From Lachnospiraceae bacterium (GTDB taxonomy: Bacteria; Bacillota; Clostridia; Lachnospirales; Lachnospiraceae), in the NCBI GenBank assembly GCA_022845895.1, contig AP025573.1, positions 716,501-780,500 of the forward strand: a stretch of 64,000 nt of DNA, in the 5' to 3' direction. Both the position numbers and the translations under genes were made by a program. Positions 9,946 through 19,000 of the stretch are shown piece by piece. Under the pieces are notes generated by a model. That model searched no databases and was not told the origin of the DNA. It saw only the letters and a list, made by a program, of their open reading frames with translations. Position 1 is the first letter of the stretch; the number at the start of each line of letters is the position of its first letter.

Positions 9946-10024
9946 AGGTACAGGGTATATACCATTTAGGTACACCACAAAGTTCAATTTGGGACGTAAC
10001 ACTTTTGAAAATGGTTACGTCCCC
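9946..10024 (-). repeat. Right composite REP arm of the RAYT unit
   Basis: Inverted copy of 9033-9111: AGGTACAGGGTATATACC, then GGTACACCACAAAGTTCAAT and the hairpin GGGACGTAAC...GTTACGTCCC (9991-10023). Confidence 0.8.
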
Positions 10025-10043
10025 TTTTAACTTGTGTTATACT
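10015..10043 (+). promoter_or_regulatory. Putative extended -10 promoter at the edge of a REP hairpin
   Basis: TGTTATACT (TATACT 10038-10043 with the TGN extension), and TTACGT at 10015-10020 with a 17-base spacer. The -35-like hexamer belongs to the REP arm, so the repeat may contribute to expression of the aminopeptidase gene. Confidence 0.4.
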
Positions 10044-10066
10044 ATGTAGGGTAAAGGAGTGTGATA

Positions 10067-11467
10067 ATGATGGAAAGAGATAATACGTGGAAGACATATA
10101 GTCAAGATGAACTAATGGCAGTGGAACAAATTAACAATTCTTATAAGACTTGTCTTGATGAAGGTAAAACTGAACGGGAATGTGTTAAGGTGACAGTCCG
10201 TATGCTGGAGGAACGGGGATATAAGAGCCTGGACAGCATTATAGAAGAGGGGGCTGCTTTAAAGGAAGGTGATAAAGTCTATGCAGTATGCATGGGGAAG
10301 AGCGTAGCAGCATTTCATATAGGTAGCAGGCCGCTAGAACATGGGATGAATATTCTGGGGGCCCATATTGATTCTCCAAGAATTGATGTAAAGCAGAATC
10401 CATTATATGAAAATGAAGAATTATCCTATCTTGATACCCATTATTATGGGGGAATCAAAAAGTATCAATGGGTGACGCTTCCACTGGCACTTCATGGTGT
10501 TGTGGCAAAGAAGGATGGTTCTCTTGTTGATATTCATATAGGTGATAAAGAAGAAGACCCTGTATTTGCGGTAACAGATCTTCTGGTGCATCTTGCGTCT
10601 AAGCAAATGGAGAAAAAGGCTAATGCAGTAATTGAGGGTGAAAAACTAGATCTTCTCTTTGCAAGCCGACCTATCAAAAATGACGACAGCCTGGACAAGG
10701 AAGAAAAAGAGGCGGTTAAGGCAAATGTGCTGCATATACTGGAAGCATCCTATGGCATATCAGAGGAAGACTTTGTATCCGCAGAACTGGAAATTGTCCC
10801 TGCAGGAAATGCAAGAGACTGTGGCATAGACCGTAGCATGATAATGGCTTATGGACAGGATGATAGAGTATGTGCGTTTACGTCTTTGTTTGCGCTGCTG
10901 GATGTAGAAAAGGTAGAAAAAACAGCTTGCTGTATCCTTGTAGATAAGGAAGAAATCGGAAGTGTAGGAGCAACAGGTATGCATTCCAGATTTTTTGAAA
11001 ATGTTATTGCAGAACTCGTAGCACTTGCTGGTGACGCTTCGGACTTGAGGGTTAGGCGTGCTCTTCAGAATTCGAAGATGCTTTCATCTGATGTAAGTGC
11101 TGCATTTGACCCCATGTTTGCAGAAACATTTGAAAAGAGAAGTTCCGCATTTTTTGGAAAAGGTCTTGTATTCAACAAATTTACCGGAAGCCGTGGAAAA
11201 AGTGGTTCTAATGATGCAAATGCGGAATATCTCGCTCAAATCCGCAGAGCTATGGACACCAAAAATGTAGCATACCAGTTTGCAGAGCTTGGAAAAGTCG
11301 ATGCCGGAGGTGGCGGTACGATTGCGTATATAATGGCAAATTACGGAATGGAAGTGATAGACAGCGGTGTTGCTGTGCTGTGCATGCACGCACCGTGGGA
11401 GATTACAAGTAAGGCAGATGTATACGAAGCTTATAAAGGTTATAAAGCATTCATAGAAGAAATGTAA
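10067..11467 (+). CDS. apeB: M18 family aminopeptidase (aspartyl aminopeptidase type)
   Basis: Dinuclear-zinc exopeptidase that removes acidic and other N-terminal residues from peptides; cytosolic, dodecameric in the family. 466 residues. Metal-site motifs are GAHIDSPRID (~96), DTHYYGGIKKYQW, VDKEEIGSVGATG (~300) and the late DAGGGGTIA and HAPWE segments. AAAGGAG at 10053-10059 favours ATG 10067; a GTG at 10061 is in frame. A strong terminator follows. More AT-rich than the flanking genes. Confidence 0.9.
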   Translation: MMERDNTWKTYSQDELMAVEQINNSYKTCLDEGKTERECVKVTVRMLEERGYKSLDSIIEEGAALKEGDKVYAVCMGKSVAAFHIGSRPLEHGMNILGAHIDSPRIDVKQNPLYENEELSYLDTHYYGGIKKYQWVTLPLALHGVVAKKDGSLVDIHIGDKEEDPVFAVTDLLVHLASKQMEKKANAVIEGEKLDLLFASRPIKNDDSLDKEEKEAVKANVLHILEASYGISEEDFVSAELEIVPAGNARDCGIDRSMIMAYGQDDRVCAFTSLFALLDVEKVEKTACCILVDKEEIGSVGATGMHSRFFENVIAELVALAGDASDLRVRRALQNSKMLSSDVSAAFDPMFAETFEKRSSAFFGKGLVFNKFTGSRGKSGSNDANAEYLAQIRRAMDTKNVAYQFAELGKVDAGGGGTIAYIMANYGMEVIDSGVAVLCMHAPWEITSKADVYEAYKGYKAFIEEM

Positions 11468-11506
11468 AAAATGCCCGGGTTGGAAGGATGCAACCTGGGC
11501 ATTTTT
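11466..11506 (+). terminator. Rho-independent terminator after the M18 gene
   Basis: Stem AAAAATGCCCGGGTTG / CAACCTGGGCATTTTT with an 8-base loop and T-run. Confidence 0.9.
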
Positions 11507-11532
11507 GTATATAATTTGAAAACCTGACAAAA

Positions 11533-11611
11533 AGGTACAGGACATAATTCATATTGGTACACCATAAAGTTTAGTTTGGGACGTAACCTTTTTGAAAAAG
11601 ATCACGTCCCC
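11533..11611 (-). repeat. Solo composite REP copy
   Basis: ~79 bases collinear with 9946-10024: AGGTACAGG, GGTACACCATAAAGTTTAGT, then hairpin GGGACGTAACC...GATCACGTCCC. No transposase gene is inside. It lies between the M18 terminator and the 3' end of the antiporter gene. Confidence 0.75.
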
Positions 11612-11617
11612 ATCCAT

Positions 11618-13018
11618 TTATACAAACACGAATCCGACGACGAGATAGGCGATGAGTGCAAGTCCGCCGCATACGAGCGCGTAAGGCAGCTGCGTCTTAA
11701 CGTGGTCAATATGGTCGGCAGCTGCGCCGGTTGACGAAAGTACAGTCGTATCGGACAGCGGCGAGCAGTGGTCGCCGAACACGCCACCGCCTGCAACAGC
11801 GGCAAAGCTGGCGATAACGAGGAGGGTCAACGACCCATCGGTAAAACTGAATGCCAGCGGCAGCGCTATCGGCATACAGATTGCGAAAGTCCCCCAGGAA
11901 GAGCCTGTCGCAAAAGCCATGACTGCAGACACGAGGAAGATGATGGCAGGCAGCATGTGCGGTGTCAGCAGTTCCTCGGTCAGGGAGATGATATAGTTGG
12001 CAGTACCCATCTGTGAACTGAGTGCATTGACGGAATATGCGAGAGCCAGCAGCATAACCGCGGGCAGCGCACCTTTGATACCATCCGTGAGGGTGTTCAT
12101 TACCTCTTTGAACGGGATGCCCTGTATCATCATGCTGACGGTCATGAAGATGACTACCATCAGGAACGCTTCCATTGTCTTGGCGGAACTGAAAGCGATG
12201 TATGTACCGATAGCGATGCTGATAATCATCAAGACCGGGAAGATGAAGTTCAGGAATACCCTTGGCTTAAGCCCCTGATACGCCTGCATCTCCGTAAGCT
12301 CCTTTCCGATAAGAGGCGTTGCGCCGTCACGGATCACTTTTCCTTCCTCCACCGCACGTTTCTCAGCCTTTTTCATGGGCCCGAAATCTTTGATGATTCC
12401 CGACGCAATTACGCCGACAAAAAGGATTGCGAATATAGGATAGAAATTAAACGGTATCGCCTTCAAAAACAGCGAGGAAGCGTCTTTTTCATCTACAATA
12501 CAGCCAACACCGACGGCAAGTCCCATGAGATAAGCGGCCCATCCGGTAATCGGCATGAGCACGCTGACTGGTGCGGAGGTAGAATCTGCGATATATGCCA
12601 GCTTCTCCCTGGATACCTTGGCCTTATCCGTGATGCTCCTCATGACGGAACCGACAAAAAGCGGACTGAAGGAATCGCTGAAGTAGATGAACATACCAAG
12701 TATCCACGCCATCAGCTGTGCCCCTCTGCGGCTCAGGTTACGGTCATGCACTTTCTGGGAAAACCCCTGGATTGCCCCGGTCTTCTGAAAATATGCCACA
12801 AGGATGCCGATGAAGGTATTCAAAAGCATGACCCATGAAAAGCTCGTCGTCCCGAGGCTTTCCTTTAAAAGCGTCGGGAACCCGAACACGCCCTGTCCTG
12901 CCAGCAGCGTTCCGGTGATACAGGCGATTGCAAGTGATATGACGGTGTTCCTCGTTACGAACGACAATACGATAGCCAGTATCGCCGGTATGATTGATAT
13001 GAATCCCATTGTTTCCAT
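11618..13018 (-). CDS. NhaC-family Na+/H+ antiporter-type transporter
   Basis: Polytopic inner-membrane protein of 466 residues with about 11-12 helices. Family signs are IYFSDSFSPLFVGSVMR, ADSTSAPVSVLMP.TGWAAY, ATGSSWGTFAI and GGGVFGDHCSPLSDTTVLSS. Members exchange Na+ for H+ or for organic acids and amino acids, so the substrate is open. It follows alanine dehydrogenase on the same strand (65-base gap), which suggests an alanine- or pyruvate-linked role, by inference only. GAAGGGGGA lies ahead of the ATG. Confidence 0.85.
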   Translation of the reverse strand: METMGFISIIPAILAIVLSFVTRNTVISLAIACITGTLLAGQGVFGFPTLLKESLGTTSFSWVMLLNTFIGILVAYFQKTGAIQGFSQKVHDRNLSRRGAQLMAWILGMFIYFSDSFSPLFVGSVMRSITDKAKVSREKLAYIADSTSAPVSVLMPITGWAAYLMGLAVGVGCIVDEKDASSLFLKAIPFNFYPIFAILFVGVIASGIIKDFGPMKKAEKRAVEEGKVIRDGATPLIGKELTEMQAYQGLKPRVFLNFIFPVLMIISIAIGTYIAFSSAKTMEAFLMVVIFMTVSMMIQGIPFKEVMNTLTDGIKGALPAVMLLALAYSVNALSSQMGTANYIISLTEELLTPHMLPAIIFLVSAVMAFATGSSWGTFAICMPIALPLAFSFTDGSLTLLVIASFAAVAGGGVFGDHCSPLSDTTVLSSTGAAADHIDHVKTQLPYALVCGGLALIAYLVVGFVFV

Positions 13019-13083
13019 TAAGAATAAAATCCCCCTTCTCTTTCGTTCATTCTTTTCTGATAACCAATAAAATCTGATAGCTT

Positions 13084-14250
13084 TTACAGCGTGATAAAAT
13101 TATCCGACCGGCTCACTGTCGCAGGCGGAGCCGGGTCAAGCGCTCTGTCTGATATGCCCAGTATATCTTCCGGGCGTATCCACGGACGGTTCTGCAGCGC
13201 GCTTGTCTCCTCATGGGTCAGATAGCCTTTATAGGTTGTCAGGCTTCTCCTGAGATAACCATCCCTTGCACATGCCTCTGCCACGCCGTTGTTCAATATG
13301 CTGCAAAAGTGTGGCAGTACGGATGCCGCATAGGCCACGGAAGTGGAATTGGCGATTGCGCCCGGAATGTTGCTCACGCAATAGTGGACGACACCTTCTT
13401 CTACATAACGCGGATTCTCATGTGTCGTCTCGCGGAATGTCTCGAGCGCTCCTTGCTCATCGTTGCTTATATCGACGATGACAGAGCCAGGCTCCATCGA
13501 GCGTACCATCTCGCGCGTGACGAGATATTCCGTATTTCCTTTCGGCCATTTCACACAGTTGAGCACCATATCTACAGATGGCAAAAGTGCCTTGATGTTT
13601 TCACGGCTTGAAACTATCGTGTCGATGCTCTGCCTGTATTCATTCTGCAGGCTTCTCAGCGTACCGATGCTGATGTCTGCTACTGTCACCCACGCACCAA
13701 GCGCGTGCAGTACGGAGAGGGCCGCCTGCCCTACCGTTCCGCCGCCCAGGATAAGCACTTTCATGCCGGGGGCGCCACCGAGTCCGCTGACGAACTTGCC
13801 TTTGCCTCCGTTAATCGTGAGCATGGATTCCAGTCCCATAAGAGCGCCCTGCTTCCCTGCTGCTTCACAGTTCGGAGAGCCGTATCTGTGCGAGTCCTCG
13901 GCGGTAAATGCGATGACTTTTTTGTCCAGAAGAGCCTGTACCTCTTCCGGGTGTGCTGCCGGATGTATACAGGTGAACACAATCTGGTCCTCCTTTAGAA
14001 GGCCATATTCAGACGGCTCGAACTCTTTTACTTTGGCAATAAAGCCGCAAGTGCGGTAGATTTCCTCGGCAGTATCTGCTATGACGGCGCCCGCGGCCGC
14101 ATATGCTTCATCCGGGAATCCTGCTTTTTGGCCGGCGCCTTTTTGTACATATACCTGATGGCCGCCGGCAGTCAGGCCCGCAGCCTCGACGGGAGTGGCA
14201 ATGACGCGGTTCTCGCCGGCTTTGATATCCTTTAATATTCCTACATTCAT
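13084..14250 (-). CDS. ald: Alanine dehydrogenase (divergent)
   Basis: NAD-dependent enzyme interconverting L-alanine and pyruvate plus ammonium. 388 residues (usual 370-380). Conserved residues are ENRV (Arg ~15), KVKE (Lys ~74), the His in CIHPAA (~96), GGGTVGQAALSVLHALGA (~170), SVIVDISNDEQG (Asp) and CVSNIPGAI. It differs from classic Ald in the PLL/SEVAGR region, replaced by AEDSHRYGSPNCEAAGKQG, so a related opine- or lysine-type dehydrogenase cannot be excluded. Starts the ald-nhaC transcript, driven by the promoter at 14338-14366. Confidence 0.8.
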   Translation of the reverse strand: MNVGILKDIKAGENRVIATPVEAAGLTAGGHQVYVQKGAGQKAGFPDEAYAAAGAVIADTAEEIYRTCGFIAKVKEFEPSEYGLLKEDQIVFTCIHPAAHPEEVQALLDKKVIAFTAEDSHRYGSPNCEAAGKQGALMGLESMLTINGGKGKFVSGLGGAPGMKVLILGGGTVGQAALSVLHALGAWVTVADISIGTLRSLQNEYRQSIDTIVSSRENIKALLPSVDMVLNCVKWPKGNTEYLVTREMVRSMEPGSVIVDISNDEQGALETFRETTHENPRYVEEGVVHYCVSNIPGAIANSTSVAYAASVLPHFCSILNNGVAEACARDGYLRRSLTTYKGYLTHEETSALQNRPWIRPEDILGISDRALDPAPPATVSRSDNFITL

Positions 14251-14337
14251 ATCTGGTTCCTTTCAATTCTTAGGATAAATAGTTCAGGCCATAGCCTGTC
14301 CACAATCTTTATGCATTTTATGCAGAAATGCCTTTTT

Positions 14338-14366
14338 ATTATACACAATATCATGCCACGCTGCAA
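14338..14366 (-). promoter_or_regulatory. Promoter for ald-nhaC
   Basis: Minus strand TTGCAG (14361-14366), 17-base spacer, TATAAT (14338-14343), ~87 bases before the ald start. Confidence 0.65.
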
Positions 14367-14455
14367 CCAAAAGTCATGGAAGAAAGGCAGTTTCCGGCAA
14401 ATGATGAAAATGCCGCAGAAAGCCCTTGTTTTTTGATTTCTTGGGTGTTAAGGGG

Positions 14456-14484
14456 TTGACGAACACTGTCAAAAACAGTACAAT
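14456..14484 (+). promoter_or_regulatory. Promoter for ppdK
   Basis: TTGACG (14456-14461), 17-base spacer, TACAAT (14479-14484), 47 bases before the ATG. The rest of 14251-14531 shows no gene, only this and the divergent ald promoter. Confidence 0.75.
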
Positions 14485-14531
14485 ATTATGTGCGACTTAG
14501 AAAGTAAAATTAGTTTAGGAGGTCATGACAA

Positions 14532-17162
14532 ATGGCAAAATGGGTTTATATGTTTACAGAAGGTAACGCAACCATGAGGAACCTTCTGGGTGGAAAAGGT
14601 GCCAACCTTGCTGAAATGACAAATTTGGGTCTTCCGGTACCACAGGGCTTCACGATTACAACAGAAGCTTGTACCCAGTACTATGAGGACGGAAAAAAGA
14701 TTAACGATGAGATCATGGCACAGATCATGGAGTCCATCACGAAGATGGAAGAGATTACTGGAAAGAAATTTGGCGATAAAGAGAATCCGCTCCTCGTATC
14801 CGTACGTTCGGGAGCAAGAGCTTCTATGCCAGGTATGATGGACACAATCCTCAACCTCGGCCTCAACGAAGAAGTCGTTGAAGTATTGGCTAATAAATCA
14901 GGAAACCCGCGCTGGGCATGGGACTGCTACAGAAGATTCATCCAGATGTATTCTGACGTAGTTATGGAAGTTGGTAAGAAGTATTTTGAAGAGCTTATCG
15001 ACAAGATGAAAGAAGAAAAAGGCGTTACAGAGGATGTGGATCTCACAGCTGAAGACCTCAAGGACCTTGCCGGACAGTTCAAGGCAGAATACAAAGAAAA
15101 GATTGGACAGGACTTCCCGACAGACCCGAAGGAGCAGCTGATGGGAGCTATCAAAGCTGTATTCCGTTCATGGGACAACCCAAGAGCCAACGTATACCGT
15201 CGTGACAATGACATCCCATATTCATGGGGAACAGCTGTCAACGTACAGATGATGGCATTCGGCAACATGGGCGATACATCAGGAACAGGTGTTGCATTTA
15301 CACGTGACCCGGCTACAGGCGAGAAGAAGCTCATGGGCGAGTTCCTTATGAACGCACAGGGTGAAGACGTTGTTGCAGGTGTCCGCACACCTCAGAAGAT
15401 TTCCCAGCTGCATGAAGTTATGCCGGAAGTATACGACCAGTTCGTGGCAATCTGTGATAAGCTGGAAGACCACTACAGAGACATGCAGGATATGGAGTTC
15501 ACGATTGAAGACAAGAAGCTCTACATGCTGCAGACACGTAACGGTAAGAGAACAGCCCAGGCTGCACTTCAGATTGCATGCGACCTTGTTGACGAAGGCA
15601 TGATTACAGAAGAAAAAGCCGTTGCTATGATTGACCCGAGAAACTTAGATACATTACTTCATCCTCAGTTTGATGCTGCCGCGCTGAAAGCTGCGACACC
15701 AATCGGAAAAGCACTCGGAGCATCACCGGGAGCTGCATGCGGCAAGGCCGTATTTACAGCTGATGATGCGAAAAACTGGGCTGCAAGAGGAGAGAAAGTT
15801 ATCCTTGTCCGCCTTGAGACTTCTCCGGAAGACATCGAAGGCATGAAAGCTGCTCAGGGTATCCTGACAGTACGTGGCGGAATGACATCACACGCTGCCG
15901 TTGTTGCACGTGGAATGGGTACATGCTGTGTATCTGGATGCGGCGACATCGTTATGGATGAGGCAAATAAGAAGTTCACATTAGGTGGAAAAGAGTTCCA
16001 TGAAGGAGATGCAATCTCTCTGGACGGCTCTACCGGCAACATCTATGACGGACTCATTCCTACGGTGGATGCTACTATCGCAGGTACGTTCGGTAGAATC
16101 ATGGGATGGGCCGACAAGTACAGAACGATGAAGGTTCGTACAAATGCAGACACTCCTGGAGACGCTAAGAAAGCACGTGAGCTCGGTGCAGAAGGTATCG
16201 GCCTGTGCCGTACAGAGCATATGTTCTTTGAAGGCAACAGAATAGATGCATTCCGTGAGATGATCTGTTCTGAGACTGTAGAAGAAAGAGAAGCAGCACT
16301 TGAGAAGATTCTTCCGGAACAGCAGGGAGACTTTGAGAAATTATATGAAGCGCTGGAAGGCAACCCGGTTACCATCCGTTTCCTTGACCCACCGCTTCAC
16401 GAGTTCGTTCCAACAGATGAAGACGACATCAAGAAGCTTGCCGATGCACAGGGCAAGACAGTAGAGCAGATTAAGACAATCATCGATTCCCTTCACGAGT
16501 TCAACCCGATGATGGGACACCGTGGATGCCGCCTCGCTGTAACTTATCCGGAGATTGCGAAGATGCAGACAAGAGCTGTCATCCGTGCCGCAATCAACGT
16601 ACAGAAAGCACACGCTGACTGGAACGTATGCCCGGAAATCATGATTCCGCTCGTTGGTGACATCAAAGAGTTCAAATATGTGAAGAAGATTGTCGTAGAG
16701 ACAGCAGACGCTGAAATCGCGGCAGCAGGAAGCAGCATCAAGTACGAAGTAGGTACGATGATTGAGATTCCTAGAGCTTGCCTTACAGCGGATGAGATTG
16801 CAAAAGAAGCTGACTTCTTCTGCTTCGGTACAAATGACTTAACACAGATGACATTTGGCTTCTCACGTGATGATGCCGGCAAGTTCCTCGATGCTTACTA
16901 TGATGCTAAGATTTTTGAGAACGATCCGTTTGCAAAGCTTGACCAGACAGGTGTAGGACAGCTCATGGAGATGGCTATCACAAAAGGCAAGCCGGCCAAC
17001 GCAAACCTCCACGTAGGTATCTGCGGCGAGCACGGCGGAGACCCGTCTTCTGTAGAATTCTGCAACAAGTTAGGTCTCAACTATGTATCCTGCTCACCAT
17101 TCCGTGTGCCGATTGCACGTCTTGCTGCTGCACAGGCTGCAATCACAGCAAAGAATGCATAA
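14532..17162 (+). CDS. ppdK: Pyruvate, phosphate dikinase
   Basis: Interconverts PEP + AMP + PPi and pyruvate + ATP + Pi; in anaerobes it supports PPi-linked glycolysis or gluconeogenesis. 876 residues, full length. The N-terminal ATP-grasp half shows GGKGANLAEM and VRSGARASMPGMMDT. The swivelling phosphohistidine domain has GGMTSHAAVVARGMG (His ~453). The C-terminal PEP/pyruvate barrel has GCRLAVTYPEI, FGTNDLTQMTFGFSRDD and the catalytic Cys in GICGEHGGDPSS (~830). AGGAGGTCATGACAA sets the start. The membrane pyrophosphatase at 54042 competes for the same PPi pool. Confidence 0.97.
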   Translation: MAKWVYMFTEGNATMRNLLGGKGANLAEMTNLGLPVPQGFTITTEACTQYYEDGKKINDEIMAQIMESITKMEEITGKKFGDKENPLLVSVRSGARASMPGMMDTILNLGLNEEVVEVLANKSGNPRWAWDCYRRFIQMYSDVVMEVGKKYFEELIDKMKEEKGVTEDVDLTAEDLKDLAGQFKAEYKEKIGQDFPTDPKEQLMGAIKAVFRSWDNPRANVYRRDNDIPYSWGTAVNVQMMAFGNMGDTSGTGVAFTRDPATGEKKLMGEFLMNAQGEDVVAGVRTPQKISQLHEVMPEVYDQFVAICDKLEDHYRDMQDMEFTIEDKKLYMLQTRNGKRTAQAALQIACDLVDEGMITEEKAVAMIDPRNLDTLLHPQFDAAALKAATPIGKALGASPGAACGKAVFTADDAKNWAARGEKVILVRLETSPEDIEGMKAAQGILTVRGGMTSHAAVVARGMGTCCVSGCGDIVMDEANKKFTLGGKEFHEGDAISLDGSTGNIYDGLIPTVDATIAGTFGRIMGWADKYRTMKVRTNADTPGDAKKARELGAEGIGLCRTEHMFFEGNRIDAFREMICSETVEEREAALEKILPEQQGDFEKLYEALEGNPVTIRFLDPPLHEFVPTDEDDIKKLADAQGKTVEQIKTIIDSLHEFNPMMGHRGCRLAVTYPEIAKMQTRAVIRAAINVQKAHADWNVCPEIMIPLVGDIKEFKYVKKIVVETADAEIAAAGSSIKYEVGTMIEIPRACLTADEIAKEADFFCFGTNDLTQMTFGFSRDDAGKFLDAYYDAKIFENDPFAKLDQTGVGQLMEMAITKGKPANANLHVGICGEHGGDPSSVEFCNKLGLNYVSCSPFRVPIARLAAAQAAITAKNA

Positions 17163-17180
17163 TCAATAAGACAAGTTTAA

Positions 17181-17216
17181 AAAGCGTATCGCCGGTAAGA
17201 TGGCGATACGCTTTTT
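17181..17216 (+). terminator. Terminator after ppdK
   Basis: 13-bp stem AAAGCGTATCGCC / GGCGATACGCTTT, 8-base loop, TTTTTT tail. Confidence 0.92.
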
Positions 17217-17264
17217 TCATGAGTCTGGCTGTACGAGTTTCTGACGGCTGAGATTCCTTGACAA

Positions 17265-17293
17265 TTGTAATATTTGTATCAGCGTTTTATAAT
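17265..17293 (+). promoter_or_regulatory. Promoter for the two-component operon
   Basis: TTGTAA (17265-17270), 17-base spacer, TATAAT (17288-17293), ~60 bases before the response-regulator start. Confidence 0.6.
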
Positions 17294-17354
17294 ATCAAGT
17301 ATAAATGGAACGTGTCTGGACCAGAGTACCATAAAAGGAAAGAGGAGATGTGCA

Positions 17355-18053
17355 ATGGACAAGATTTTACTCGTAGAGGATGATAGGGAAATCAGCGACA
17401 TGCTAAAGAATTTTTTGCTTACGGAGAACTTTGAAGTCGTCACGGCATATGACGGCGAAAGTGCGTGTAGTAAGTTTTTCTCAGATAGCTTCAGCCTTGT
17501 TCTGCTTGATCTTATGATACCGAAGTTGAATGGAATCAAAGTTATGGAAAAAATCAGAGAAAACAATACCGTCCCCATCATTATTATATCGGCGAAGGAT
17601 ACGGACTCTGATAAGACACTTGGCCTGGGGCTGGGGGCGGATGATTATATAACAAAGCCATTTTCTGTCACAGAAGTGCTGGCACGGATTAAGGCGAATA
17701 TCAGAAGGAGCACACAGTACACCGCGCGTACCGCACAGCAAAAGATTATCGAAAAGGGTCGTCTCGTTATGAACCTTAACGACTATTCTGTGACGAAAGA
17801 CGGCTGTAAAATTGAACTGACTTCAAAGGAATATGAGATTTTGAAGCTCCTGCTGCAAAATCCAAAGAAAGTATACACGAAGGAGCAGATATATTCCCTC
17901 GTGTGGAACGATACATATTTTGGTGATGAAAATGCTGTAAATGTCCATATCAGCAGGCTTAGGACCAAGATTGAGGATAATCCGCGTGAACCAGAGTATA
18001 TACTCACGGTATGGGGCATTGGATACAAGTTAGGAGAGACAAGGGATGAGTGA
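17355..18053 (+). CDS. OmpR/PhoB-family response regulator
   Basis: 232 residues. The receiver domain has the acidic pair in LLVEDD, the phospho-acceptor Asp in LVLLDLMIP (~residue 52) and Lys in ADDYITKPF. The C-terminal winged helix shows LTSKEYEILKLLL and YILTVWGIGYKL. Start at ATG 17355 after GAAAGAGGAGATG; the frame extends 27 codons upstream without a ribosome site. The 3' end overlaps the kinase gene by 8 bases. Probable target: the direct repeat at 19001-19020 before the ABC genes. Confidence 0.93.
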   Translation: MDKILLVEDDREISDMLKNFLLTENFEVVTAYDGESACSKFFSDSFSLVLLDLMIPKLNGIKVMEKIRENNTVPIIIISAKDTDSDKTLGLGLGADDYITKPFSVTEVLARIKANIRRSTQYTARTAQQKIIEKGRLVMNLNDYSVTKDGCKIELTSKEYEILKLLLQNPKKVYTKEQIYSLVWNDTYFGDENAVNVHISRLRTKIEDNPREPEYILTVWGIGYKLGETRDE

Positions 18054-18984
18054 TAAGACGATAATATTTTTTATGGCCGTCGTTATTGTGATACTGTTCT
18101 TAGTAGTTTTATACCAGCGATTCGTTTTCGGCAGAGGGATCCAGGCAAAGATGAGGCGGATAAATGAAAAGCTGGAGGAGATTTCTGAGACCGGAAGCGA
18201 TGAGAAGGTGATGGTATTTACAGATAACGCCGCATTGATGGAATTGGCAGGGCAGATCAACCGTCTTCTGACAGACCGTCAGAAGATGAAGGCAGATTTT
18301 AAGAGGGGAGAGATATCTTCCAAGAAAATGCTGGCCAATATATCTCATGATATAAAGACACCTTTAACCGTCATTTTAGGATATTTGGAGATTATGCGTC
18401 TTGATAATGAAGCGGACGAGACGTTGAAAAAGGTCGAGGCAAAGGCAAAGCAGGTCATGAATCTTATCAACCAGTTTTTTACCCTCGCAAAGCTGGAATC
18501 CGGCGATGCAAACATAGATTTGTGTAAGATTAACATCAATGAGGTATGCCGGGAAAATGTCCTGGAGTTTTATGACATTTTATTACAGAAAGATTTCAAG
18601 GTTGATATATTTATCCCGGAAGCACCTGTGTTCGTGCTTGGCGATAAGGAGGCTCTCCAGAGAATCTTATACAATCTGTTGTCTAATGTAATACGCTATG
18701 GCTCGGACGGCAAATATCTCGGTGTTTTTTTGCGTCAGGACAAGAGCAATGCATATATCGATGTAGTCGATAAAGGAAGAGGGATAGAACAGGAATTTGC
18801 TGCCAGTGTATTTGACAGGCTATATACGATGGAGGATTCCAGAAACAGGGAGATTCAGGGCAATGGGCTGGGCCTGACGATTGCAAAGAATCTTGCTGTC
18901 CAACTGGGGGGAGATATACTTTTAGAAAGCACGCCATATGTAAAGACAACTTTTTCCGTAAAGCTTAAGAAAATAAGCTATTAG
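18046..18984 (+). CDS. Membrane sensor histidine kinase
   Basis: 312 residues with one N-terminal membrane helix (IIFFMAVVIVILFLVVLY) and almost no extracellular part. This fits intramembrane-type kinases that sense through a partner transporter. Then HisKA with the H-box NISHDIKTPLTVILGYLEIM (~residue 106), N-box NLLSNVIRYG, G1 DKGRGI and G2 GNGLGLTIAK. It overlaps the response regulator and is followed by an ABC exporter, the layout of antimicrobial-peptide sensing and resistance modules. The ligand is unknown. Confidence 0.92.
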   Translation: MSDKTIIFFMAVVIVILFLVVLYQRFVFGRGIQAKMRRINEKLEEISETGSDEKVMVFTDNAALMELAGQINRLLTDRQKMKADFKRGEISSKKMLANISHDIKTPLTVILGYLEIMRLDNEADETLKKVEAKAKQVMNLINQFFTLAKLESGDANIDLCKININEVCRENVLEFYDILLQKDFKVDIFIPEAPVFVLGDKEALQRILYNLLSNVIRYGSDGKYLGVFLRQDKSNAYIDVVDKGRGIEQEFAASVFDRLYTMEDSRNREIQGNGLGLTIAKNLAVQLGGDILLESTPYVKTTFSVKLKKISY

Positions 18985-19000
18985 AGGTTCTGCGAAAGAA

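Larger units (their letters stand above)
9033..10024 (+). mobile_element. RAYT gene framed by inverted composite palindromes (REPtron-like unit)
   Basis: A REP-associated tyrosine transposase gene (9130-9900) lies between two ~79-base near-identical inverted copies of a composite repeat (9033-9111 and 9946-10024). Each copy holds an outer GGGACGT...ACGTCCC hairpin and an inner GGTACAGG...CC.GTACC arm. About 36 bases in the middle of the arms are identical. The unit splits the kbl and M18 aminopeptidase neighbourhoods, and a third copy without the gene lies at 11533-11611. Confidence 0.75.
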
